Source: Acidobacteriota bacterium (lineage in GTDB: Bacteria > Acidobacteriota > Vicinamibacteria > Vicinamibacterales > UBA2999). Taken from it: a stretch of DNA of 32,058 bases. The stretch covers positions 1-32,058 of the forward strand of contig JAQBVV010000023.1 in NCBI GenBank assembly GCA_027622905.1, in the 5' to 3' direction. The notes under the pieces are model-generated. The model was not told where the DNA came from, searched no databases, and saw nothing but the letters and a program-made list of their open reading frames with translations. This document shows positions 25,264 to 32,058 of the stretch, one piece after another. How positions within the stretch are numbered: position 1 is the first letter of the stretch; each line of letters starts with the position of its first letter. The position numbers were made by a program, and so were the translations under genes.

Positions 25264-26477
25264 CGTCGCGTCCCTTCGGCGTTCACCCCACCGTGGTGCT
25301 GCTGGCCGGGACGCATTTCCTGGTGGACGGCTTCACCAACATCTACGCCCCGCTGTTGCCACTGTTCATTCCGCAGATGGGCCTCTCCCTGGCAGCAGCC
25401 GGCACGCTGCAAATGTGTTTCATGCTCGCCAACGCCGTCGCGCAGCTTGGCTTCGGTCACGTCGCTGACCGCTGGCGCCCGCGGACCCTGGTGATAGTGG
25501 GGCCGCTCGTCGCCGTCTCGACGCTGTCCCTCGTTGGACTCGCATCCAACCCATGGATGCTCGGCGCCATCCTGGTCATCGGAGGCCTGGGTGCCGCCGC
25601 GTTCCACCCTCCCGGCGCCGCGCTGGTGCATCGACTCGGCCAGGCGCGCACGGGGTTTGCCATGTCGTTCTACATCACCGGTGGGTCCCTGGGCTTCGCG
25701 CTCGGGCCGCTGCTCTTCGCGCCTTTCGCCGAGCGATACGGGTTGCGCTGGACGCCGCTACTCATGGTGCCCGCGCTTGCCGCGCTTGCGCTCGTCCTGC
25801 CGCGCGTCCCTCCCATCGACGGACTCAGCGACAAAGGCGACCTCGCGGGTTTCCGCGCGCTGCTGCCGTACACGCGGCCACTGACACTGCTCTACCTGAT
25901 CGTGGTGACGCGCACGCTGACGGCGCTCAGCTTCGCGACGTTCATGCCTGTCATGCTCACGCGCCGGGGCATCTCGCTCACGGACGCCGGCATCGCCATC
26001 GGCGTGTACTTCTTTGCCAGCAGCGTCGGTGGATTTCTCGGAGGGCCCGTCGCGGACCGCTGGGGCCCCAAGGTCGTCATCCTCTGGTCGCTCGTCTGTG
26101 CAGTGCCATTTCTGGCGCTCGCGCCGACGCAGACGGGGTGGACGTTCGTGGCCCTGGTGTCGATTGGCGGCTTCCTGCTGCAGTCGACCCTGCCGGTGAA
26201 CGTGACGTTCGGCCAGCTCATCGCCCCGATCAGCGCCGCCACGGTGTCGTCGCTGATGATGGGCTTCGCGTGGGGAACCGGCGGCCTCAGCGTCCCGCTC
26301 GTGGGGATGCTCGCCGATCGCATCGGGATCGAGCGCACGCTGGTCGCCATGGCGTTCGTCCCGCTCGTCTCGGCGCTGCTGGCGATACCGCTCCCCGGGG
26401 GGCGACTCACGCGCAGCGACGCCATCTCGTCCCCGGTCGGTCACACGGCTCCAGCGAGCGACGAGGTTGCTCGGTAG
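25260..26477 (+). CDS. MFS transporter, fosmidomycin-resistance (Fsr)-like
   Basis: The product is 405 residues with about 12 membrane helices. HVADRWRPRTL between helices 2 and 3 is the MFS A-motif region, and GPVADRWGPK repeats it in the second half. The segment GAAAFHPPGAALVHRLG, followed by a GGSLGFALGPLL helix, resembles Fsr-type exporters. The substrate is unknown; fosmidomycin itself is only the namesake. The GTG start shares four bases with the murJ stop (GTGA), so the two are translationally coupled, an unusual partnership. Confidence 0.85.
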   Translation: MTSRPFGVHPTVVLLAGTHFLVDGFTNIYAPLLPLFIPQMGLSLAAAGTLQMCFMLANAVAQLGFGHVADRWRPRTLVIVGPLVAVSTLSLVGLASNPWMLGAILVIGGLGAAAFHPPGAALVHRLGQARTGFAMSFYITGGSLGFALGPLLFAPFAERYGLRWTPLLMVPALAALALVLPRVPPIDGLSDKGDLAGFRALLPYTRPLTLLYLIVVTRTLTALSFATFMPVMLTRRGISLTDAGIAIGVYFFASSVGGFLGGPVADRWGPKVVILWSLVCAVPFLALAPTQTGWTFVALVSIGGFLLQSTLPVNVTFGQLIAPISAATVSSLMMGFAWGTGGLSVPLVGMLADRIGIERTLVAMAFVPLVSALLAIPLPGGRLTRSDAISSPVGHTAPASDEVAR

Positions 26478-26502
26478 AGCCAGTTGAAGCAGACTGAATC
26501 GG

Positions 26503-27252
26503 ATGCGTGCGCCCTACCGCTCCTCGTCCACTTTCTCCTACTCGTTCGGACCGGGCCCACTGACGCCGGCCATTAAGGCTCTGGTGGTCGCCAACGTCGC
26601 GGCGTTCCTCGCTGCGATGATCGCGCCTGCCATCACGCTCAGCTTCGGCTTGCGCCCAGCCGACGTGTTCGGCGGATTCCGGATCTGGCAGCCGGTCACC
26701 TACATGTTCCTCCACGGTGGCGTCTTCCACATTCTCTTCAACATGCTGGCGCTCTGGATGTTCGGCGTGGAACTGGAGCGAACCTGGGGCAGCCGCTTCT
26801 TTGCCCGGTTCTATTTCATTGTCGGCATCGGTGCGGCGTGTACGACCCTGCTGCTGTCGCTGCTGCCGCTACCGTTCGCCGATCAGTTGTACTACTCGCT
26901 CACGATCGGCGCGTCGGGCGCGGTCTATGGCGTGCTCCTGGCCTACGCGCTGTACTTCCCAAACCGTCCGATCTATCTGTATTTCTTCTTTCCGATACCG
27001 GCGAAGTATTTCGTGATGATCATCGGGGGGATTTCGCTGCTCTCGGCCATGAACGGCCCCGGCGGTGGCGTCGCGCACACGACGCATCTCGGAGGCCTGA
27101 TCGTCGCCTACGTCTATCTCAAGGGCGGTTCACGCACGCGGCTGATTGCGGAAATCAAGTATCGCTATCTGAAGTGGCGCATCAACCAGACCCGCCGACG
27201 GTTCGAGGTTCACGAAGGCGGTCGCTCGACACCCACCGATCGGGTGCACTGA
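26503..27252 (+). CDS. Rhomboid-family intramembrane serine protease
   Basis: Polytopic membrane protease that cleaves transmembrane substrates. The product is 249 residues with about six membrane helices. The N-terminal HGGVFHILFN motif (71-80) includes the helix-2 His/Asn residues. The catalytic Ser is S138 in GASGAVYG, and the catalytic His is H195 in AHTTHLGG. Both active-site residues are present, so it should be active. A basic tail of about 40 residues follows the last helix. It starts 25 bp after the MFS gene and is convergent with the cupin gene, 14 bp away. Confidence 0.93.
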   Translation: MRAPYRSSSTFSYSFGPGPLTPAIKALVVANVAAFLAAMIAPAITLSFGLRPADVFGGFRIWQPVTYMFLHGGVFHILFNMLALWMFGVELERTWGSRFFARFYFIVGIGAACTTLLLSLLPLPFADQLYYSLTIGASGAVYGVLLAYALYFPNRPIYLYFFFPIPAKYFVMIIGGISLLSAMNGPGGGVAHTTHLGGLIVAYVYLKGGSRTRLIAEIKYRYLKWRINQTRRRFEVHEGGRSTPTDRVH

Positions 27253-27266
27253 ACCGGTCTGGCAAC

Positions 27267-27608
27267 CTAGCTCTCGTCCCGGATCCAGTCCTGCCGTATC
27301 GGGCTGAACACGTCCAGTTCCAGCGTATCTTCGAGCGCCTCGGCCTGGTGCAGCACTCCTGACGGTACGTGGAGGACCTCTCCCTCGCGCACGGTCAGCG
27401 CCTCCCCGCCGACGACGACCTTCAGCGCCCCTTGCAGGATGTATGTCATCTGCTCGCTTTCGTGCGAATGCATCGGCACGAGCGCGCCTCGCTTGAGATA
27501 AATCTGCGCCAGCATCTCCCGCTCGCCGGTCACGATTTTCTGGGAGATCATCTCCGTGATTTTCTCAAGGGCGATTTCATCCCATCGGTGGACGCGCGCG
27601 GTGGCCAT
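27267..27608 (-). CDS. Small single-domain cupin protein
   Basis: The product is 113 residues from the ATG at 27608; the frame stays open upstream, but that part covers the divergent E1 gene. It is one cupin barrel: the metal-binding motif H47-x-H49-x2-E52 plus Q53 in PMHSHESEQ, then the second motif with H87 in VPSGVLHQAE. Metal ligands look complete. Such proteins range from sugar isomerases to dioxygenases and ligand sensors, so function is not assigned. It is divergent from the E1 gene with only 31 bp between start codons, so the two may share regulation. Confidence 0.85.
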   Translation of the reverse strand: MATARVHRWDEIALEKITEMISQKIVTGEREMLAQIYLKRGALVPMHSHESEQMTYILQGALKVVVGGEALTVREGEVLHVPSGVLHQAEALEDTLELDVFSPIRQDWIRDES

Positions 27609-27630
27609 GGCGTCCCGATAGTGCCATAAT
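27602..27630 (+). promoter_or_regulatory. Candidate promoter of the fused E1 gene
   Basis: TGGCCA (27602-27607, four of six to TTGACA) and CATAAT (27625-27630, five of six to TATAAT) are separated by 17 bp. The start point would fall at or just before the ATG at 27640, giving a leaderless mRNA. The -35 overlaps the cupin start codon. Confidence 0.5.
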
Positions 27631-27639
27631 TCGCCCGGT

Positions 27640-29790
27640 ATGAAGGGCTCCACCCTTGCTCGGGATGCCAGCGCGAAGCCTGGCTCCGGGCAGGCACGCG
27701 GCACGTTCGAGGGACTCAGCCGAGACGATCTCCTCGCCGCCTACCGCACGATGCTCCTGTCACGAAAGATCGATGACAAGGAGATTCAACTCAGGCAGCA
27801 GAGTCAGGCGTTCTTTCAGATCAGCGGCGCGGGGCACGAAGCGGTTCTCGTGGCTGCCGGGAGCCATCTGCGGGGCGGGTACGACTGGTTCTTTCCGTAC
27901 TATCGCGATCGCGCCCTGTGTCTGGCAATCGGCGTGACTCCGCTGGACATGCTGCTGGCATCGGTGGGGGCCAAGGACGACCCCTCATCCGGGGGACGCC
28001 AGATGCCCTCGCACTGGAGCAACCCGAGGCTCAACATCCCTTCCGGCAGCAGCGCCACCGGCACGCAGTGTCTGCACGCCGTGGGCTGCGCTGAAGCCGG
28101 CGTCATCTATCAGCGCCTGTCACAGACTCCGTATCGCGAGTCGCACGTCCACGACGACGAGGTGACCTTTCTCTCGCTGGGCGACGGGACGACCAGCGAA
28201 GGCGAATTCTGGGAATCGCTCAACACGTCCTGTAACAACCAGCTACCGATCTTGTATCTGGTTGAAGACAACGGCTATGCCATCTCGGTGCCCGTCGAGG
28301 CGCAGACCCCAGGCGGAGATATCTCCAGGCTCGTCGAGCACTTCCCGGGTCTGCGCACGCTTCGCTGCGACGGCACCGACTTCCTGGCAAGCTACCGTAC
28401 GCTCGGCGAGGCCGTCTCCCACGTGCGCAGCCGAAAAGGCCCCGTCTTCGTGCACGCGTCGGTGACCCGCCCGTACTCGCATTCCCTCTCCGATGACGAA
28501 AAGCTCTACAAGACGGCGGCGGAGCGCGAGGCGGAAGCGAGGCGGGACCCGCTGGTGCGCATGCGCCACTTCCTCAAAGCACAGGGACTGGCCGCCGACA
28601 CGGACTTTGACGACATCCTCACCTCGGTCGAGCGCGAGGTCAACGCCGCCGCCGAGCTGGCACTGGCCGCGGCGAAGCCGGAGCCCGAGACGGCCGCGCT
28701 GTACGTCTTCTCCGAGGATGTCGACCCGACATCGTCGGACTTCGCGACCGAACCCGAGCCGACGGGCACGCCGGAGACGATGGTCGCCAATATCAATGCG
28801 ACGCTGCGCGACGAGATGGCCCACGATCCGCGAATCATCGTCTTCGGCGAAGACGTCGCGGACGCGAGTCGCGAGGAGGCGCTGGCGACCGTCTCCGGCA
28901 AGGGCGGCGTATTCAAGGTCACCCACGGGCTGCAGCGGACCTACGGCAGCCATCGCGTCTTCAACTCGCCGCTGGCCGAAGCCAACATCATCGGTCGCGG
29001 CGTGGGCATGGCCCTCCGCCAGCTGAAGCCGGTCGTCGAGATTCAGTTCTTCGACTACATCTGGCCGGCGTTCATGCAGCTTCGCGACGAGATGGCGATG
29101 ATGCGCTATCGATCCGCCAACACGTGGTCGTGTCCGATGGTCATTCGTGTCCCCATCGGGGGCTATCTGCGTGGAGGGGCGCCGTACCACAGCCAGTCTG
29201 GCGTCTCGATCTTCGCGCACTCGCCGGGCATCCGGATCGCGTTCCCGTCCAACGCCCAGGATGCCGCAGGGCTCCTGCGCACGGCGATCCGCTGCGACGA
29301 CCCGGTCCTGTTTCTCGAACACAAGCACCTGTACCGCCAGACCTACAACAAGGCGCCATATCCGGGGCCCGACTACATGGTGCCGTTTGGCAAGGCAGCC
29401 GTGGCCAGGGACGGAACCGACGTGGTCGTCTTCGCGTGGGGCGCGCTGGTTCAGCGTTCGCTGCTGGCCGCGCAGCAGGCGGAGCGAGACGGTATCAGCG
29501 TGGCCGTGGTCGATCTTCGAACACTTATTCCGTACGACTGGGACACCATCGCGGCGTATACCGAGAAGACCAACCGGGTCATCGTCGTGCATGAAGACCA
29601 GTTGACATGCGGCTTCGGTGCCGAGATCGCCGCCAGGATTTCGCAGGAACTCTTCGAGCACCTCGACGCCCCGGTGACGCGTGTCGCGTCGCTCGACTGC
29701 CCGGTGGCCTATGCCCCCGTGCTGGAGGAGGCGATCCTGCCGGGATCGCCCGACGTGCTCAAGGCGATCCGGACACTCGCGGCGTACTGA
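27640..29790 (+). CDS. 2-oxoacid dehydrogenase E1 component, fused alpha and beta subunits
   Basis: Thiamine-diphosphate enzyme that decarboxylates a 2-oxoacid (most likely branched-chain) and acylates the E2 lipoyl group. The product is 716 residues. The alpha part (about 28-345) carries the ThDP/Mg motif from GDG (181-183) to N211 in EDNGYAIS. The beta part (about 378-716) carries the GEDV segment, [18 protein letters not shown], and a final [14 protein letters not shown] block. Fused alpha-beta E1 proteins occur in several phyla. No E2 or E3 gene lies next to it. An upstream CATAAT hexamer nine bases before the ATG suggests a leaderless transcript; no Shine-Dalgarno is seen. Confidence 0.92.
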   Translation: MKGSTLARDASAKPGSGQARGTFEGLSRDDLLAAYRTMLLSRKIDDKEIQLRQQSQAFFQISGAGHEAVLVAAGSHLRGGYDWFFPYYRDRALCLAIGVTPLDMLLASVGAKDDPSSGGRQMPSHWSNPRLNIPSGSSATGTQCLHAVGCAEAGVIYQRLSQTPYRESHVHDDEVTFLSLGDGTTSEGEFWESLNTSCNNQLPILYLVEDNGYAISVPVEAQTPGGDISRLVEHFPGLRTLRCDGTDFLASYRTLGEAVSHVRSRKGPVFVHASVTRPYSHSLSDDEKLYKTAAEREAEARRDPLVRMRHFLKAQGLAADTDFDDILTSVEREVNAAAELALAAAKPEPETAALYVFSEDVDPTSSDFATEPEPTGTPETMVANINATLRDEMAHDPRIIVFGEDVADASREEALATVSGKGGVFKVTHGLQRTYGSHRVFNSPLAEANIIGRGVGMALRQLKPVVEIQFFDYIWPAFMQLRDEMAMMRYRSANTWSCPMVIRVPIGGYLRGGAPYHSQSGVSIFAHSPGIRIAFPSNAQDAAGLLRTAIRCDDPVLFLEHKHLYRQTYNKAPYPGPDYMVPFGKAAVARDGTDVVVFAWGALVQRSLLAAQQAERDGISVAVVDLRTLIPYDWDTIAAYTEKTNRVIVVHEDQLTCGFGAEIAARISQELFEHLDAPVTRVASLDCPVAYAPVLEEAILPGSPDVLKAIRTLAAY

Positions 29791-29853
29791 CCGGCAACGA
29801 CGGGCGCAGCCACGGTGCGCCGCACCGGCTTTTCCTGACCACGCGTCATTCAC

Positions 29854-30219
29854 ATGGCCTACGACGAGAAGCAGGCGGCACGACTCAGACGAGCGCTCGC
29901 GGACCGGCCCGGCATCGAGGAGAAGGCCATGTTCGGTGGCCTGGCGTTCATGGCGCGCGGTCACATGTGTTGCGGACTCGTCCAGGCACGACTCATGGTT
30001 CGCGTCGATCCGAACGACTACGCCCGCCTGCTCGAAGAGCCCCATGCGCGACCGATGGATTTCACGGGGCGACCGATGCGAGGCTTCTTGTACGTGGATC
30101 CCGCCGGCATCGACACGGCCGTGGCGCTGCGCACATGGGTCGGCCGAGCACTGGCGTTCGCCGAGAGCCTGCCGCCGCGGACGAATCGAAAAGGCAAGAA
30201 GAGGCCCGGCCGGCGCTAA
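29854..30219 (+). CDS. TfoX N-terminal-domain family protein
   Basis: The product is 121 residues. The sequence fits the TfoX/Sxy N-terminal domain: KAMFGGLAFMARG (24-36) followed by a M-x-x-G-L turn and a short sheet containing LMVRVDP. A conserved MDFTGRPMRGFLYVDP segment lies in the middle, and a very basic tail ends the protein (RKGKKRPGRR). The C-terminal half of true TfoX competence regulators is missing, as in many stand-alone proteins of this family, so a role in competence should not be assumed. It lies between the E1 gene and the FadN-like gene. Confidence 0.88.
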   Translation: MAYDEKQAARLRRALADRPGIEEKAMFGGLAFMARGHMCCGLVQARLMVRVDPNDYARLLEEPHARPMDFTGRPMRGFLYVDPAGIDTAVALRTWVGRALAFAESLPPRTNRKGKKRPGRR

Positions 30220-30245
30220 GGCTCCGCACTCCGCGTCCCAGCGCA

Positions 30246-30251
30246 CATAAT
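30246..30251 (+). promoter_or_regulatory. -10-like hexamer just before the FadN-like gene
   Basis: CATAAT lies six bases before the ATG at 30258. The position fits a leaderless start. The -35 region at 17-bp spacing (TCCGCA) is poor. Confidence 0.35.
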
Positions 30252-30257
30252 GGGTAC

Positions 30258-32058
30258 ATGGGACGCATCAATTCCGTCACCGTGCTCGGCGCGGGCACCA
30301 TGGGAGCCCAGATCGCCGCGCATGTCGCCAACGCCGGTCTGCCGTGCCTGCTGCTCGACATCACGGCCGAAGCGGCTGCGGAGGGCCTCAAGCGCGCTCA
30401 CCGGCTCAAGCCCGCGCCGGCATTCACCCCTGACATCTGGAACCTGATCGCCACCGGCAGCTTCGACGCCGATCTCGACCGCGTGCACGACAGCGACTGG
30501 ATCGTCGAGGCGGTCATCGAGCGACTCGACATCAAGCGAGGTCTGCTAGAGAAAGTTGATGCGGCGCGGCGTCCGGGATCGATCGTCAGCTCCAACACCT
30601 CGGGAATTCCGATCGCGGCGCTCGCCAAGGGACGTAGTGACGATTTCCGACAGCACTGGCTCGGAACGCACTTCTTCAACCCGCCGCGCCACCTGCATTT
30701 GCTCGAGATCATTCCGACGCCGGAAACGACGACGGACGTCATCGACACCATCAGCCACTTTGCCGACCACCGTCTTGGCAAGGGCGTGGTCGTCGCGAAG
30801 GACTCGCCGAACTTCATCGGCAATCACATCGGCCTGTACGGCATCATGCGGATTCTTGCCGCGGTCGCCAGCGGTCGCTACACGATCGACGAGGTCGACG
30901 CCATCACCGGCCCCGCGCTGGGCCGTCCCAGGAGTGCGACGTTCCGCACGCTCGATCTCACGGGTCTCGACATCCTCGGCCACGTCGTCGGCAACCTGGG
31001 TGATCAGAGCGAACGTACACCCGGCCGGAATGTGTGGACGTTGCCGCCGTTCTTCCTCCAGATGCTCGAGAAGGGACTGACGGGTGAGAAGGCCGGCCAG
31101 GGGTTCTACAAGCGGGTGAAGCAGGCCGACGGCTCGTCGACCATTCTGACGATCGACCTTGACACGCTCGAATACCGCGAGCGGCAGTCACCCGGGCTTC
31201 CATCCCTGGAAGCCGCGGCGTCGATCACCGATGTCCGTGAACGTGTCCGGACCCTCTTTGCCGGGCAGGACAAGGTAGGTGGCTTCCTGCGGGAGACATT
31301 GGCACCGACGCTCGTGTACACCGCCGCGGTGACTCCCTCCATCGCGCATTCGCCCGACGATGTCGACCGGGTGCTGCGGTGGGGATTCGCCTGGGACATG
31401 GGTCCGTTCGAACTGATCGACGCCATCGGCATTCAGCAGGTGATCGACGCGACCCGCGAGGCCAGTCCGGATCTGCTTGAAGCTGGCATCCCTCCGTTGC
31501 TGCAGGCAGCACTGGACCAGGGACGCGACGCGGTTCGCACCGGCGACCTCCCACCGGCTGCCCCCGACCTGTACATCCTTCGAGCGGCCAAGCAGGGGTC
31601 CGCCGTCGTCAAGCAGAATCCTGGCGCCAGCCTGGTCGACCTCGGCGACGGCGTGCTGTGCGTCGAGTTCCACTCGAAGATGAACATCGTCGGCGGGGAC
31701 ACGGTCGAGATGCTGCACGCTGGCGTTCAGGAGGCGTCACGCAACTTCTCGGCCCTGGTCGTCGGCAACGACGCCCAGAATTTTTCCGCCGGCGCCAACC
31801 TGATGCTCGTGCTGCTCGAAGCGCAGGAAGAGCACTGGGAGGAGATCGACCTGATGGTCGCCGCCTTCCAGCAAGCCACCATGGCGTTGCGCTATGCCGA
31901 CGTCCCGGTCGTCGTCGCAGCTGCCGGCCTCGCCCTGGGCGGGGGGTGCGAGGTGTTGCTGCATGCCGACCGTGTGCAGGCCGCCGCGGAGACCTACACG
32001 GGGCTGGTGGAGGTCGGCGTCGGCCTGATTCCAGCCGCCGGCGGCACCAAGGAGTTGG
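30258..32058 (+). CDS. 3-hydroxyacyl-CoA dehydrogenase / enoyl-CoA hydratase, FadN-like (partial, cut by window end)
   Basis: Beta-oxidation enzyme that would catalyse the hydratase and dehydrogenase steps. About 600 residues are visible and the frame runs off the window. The NAD-binding loop GAGTMGAQIA is at 11-20. The 3-hydroxyacyl-CoA dehydrogenase signature region contains THFFNPPRHLHLLEI, with the catalytic His, and KDSPNFIGN. After the dehydrogenase domains a crotonase-type domain begins near residue 460, with the oxyanion-hole segment NFSAGANL and LALGGGCEVLLHAD. The dehydrogenase-first order matches Bacillus FadN and is the reverse of FadB. An acyltransferase (fadA-type) partner would be expected just beyond the right edge. 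Confidence 0.92.
   Translation, partial: MGRINSVTVLGAGTMGAQIAAHVANAGLPCLLLDITAEAAAEGLKRAHRLKPAPAFTPDIWNLIATGSFDADLDRVHDSDWIVEAVIERLDIKRGLLEKVDAARRPGSIVSSNTSGIPIAALAKGRSDDFRQHWLGTHFFNPPRHLHLLEIIPTPETTTDVIDTISHFADHRLGKGVVVAKDSPNFIGNHIGLYGIMRILAAVASGRYTIDEVDAITGPALGRPRSATFRTLDLTGLDILGHVVGNLGDQSERTPGRNVWTLPPFFLQMLEKGLTGEKAGQGFYKRVKQADGSSTILTIDLDTLEYRERQSPGLPSLEAAASITDVRERVRTLFAGQDKVGGFLRETLAPTLVYTAAVTPSIAHSPDDVDRVLRWGFAWDMGPFELIDAIGIQQVIDATREASPDLLEAGIPPLLQAALDQGRDAVRTGDLPPAAPDLYILRAAKQGSAVVKQNPGASLVDLGDGVLCVEFHSKMNIVGGDTVEMLHAGVQEASRNFSALVVGNDAQNFSAGANLMLVLLEAQEEHWEEIDLMVAAFQQATMALRYADVPVVVAAAGLALGGGCEVLLHADRVQAAAETYTGLVEVGVGLIPAAGGTKEL

Noticed and set aside
28243-30246. 667-residue open frame on the minus strand
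   Set aside because: It covers the fused E1 and TfoX-domain genes in antisense and has no recognisable domain.

Overview
The window is a stretch of a GC-rich bacterial chromosome. Gene order, the codon usage of the real frames, and a MurE with the DNPR motif typical of meso-diaminopimelate ligases point to a diderm. Overall it resembles Acidobacteriota, perhaps class Vicinamibacteria. That placement is an inference from gene content and general sequence character, not from a database match. I see no tRNA, rRNA, CRISPR array, insertion sequence or phage gene.

Left edge (1-677): a non-coding stretch with an inverted repeat, then one small plus-strand gene for an unknown, faintly SpoVG-like protein. 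From 678 to 19242 almost everything is on the minus strand and forms one division and cell-wall (dcw) cluster. Read in the direction of transcription the order is mraZ, rsmH, ftsL, ftsI (with a PASTA domain), murE, murF, mraY, murD, ftsW, murG, murC, ftsQ, ftsA, ftsZ, and finally a B12-binding-type radical SAM protein. Most neighbouring genes overlap by 1-11 nt or are separated by a few bases, so the cluster looks translationally coupled. The main interruption is a 373-bp gap between murD and ftsW, which contains a long imperfect inverted repeat enclosing smaller hairpins. murB and ddl are not in the cluster. A near-consensus sigma70 promoter (TTGACA-17-TAATAT) lies directly upstream of mraZ. 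Three GTGGA repeats spaced exactly 10 bp apart, which look like an MraZ operator, cover the predicted transcription start and the mraZ start codon.

From 19462 onward nearly all genes are on the plus strand. The first set is two family-2 glycosyltransferases (one DPM1-like) and an epimerase-type SDR protein that has Asn where the catalytic Tyr is expected. Next is an orphan secreted protein with a secretin-type STN domain and a glycine-rich tandem repeat. A 102-nt candidate structured RNA precedes yqeY, murJ (the lipid II flippase), a fosmidomycin-resistance-like MFS transporter and a rhomboid protease. A small cupin gene on the minus strand is divergent from a fused alpha-beta E1 subunit of a 2-oxoacid dehydrogenase. 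A TfoX N-terminal-domain protein follows, and the window ends inside a FadN-like 3-hydroxyacyl-CoA dehydrogenase/enoyl-CoA hydratase gene.

Functionally, the left two thirds make lipid II from UDP-MurNAc (MurC, D, E, F, MraY, MurG), polymerise and cross-link it at the septum (FtsW, FtsI) and assemble the divisome (FtsL, Q, A, Z). MurJ, about 5 kb beyond the cluster, supplies the flippase step. The right end is carbon metabolism (acyl-CoA and branched-chain keto-acid oxidation). The points most worth a second look are the MraZ operator and promoter arrangement, the two multi-hairpin elements (9749-9875 and 22982-23083), the orphan STN repeat protein, the SDR with the altered active site, and -10-like hexamers 6-9 nt before several ATGs, which hint at leaderless transcripts.
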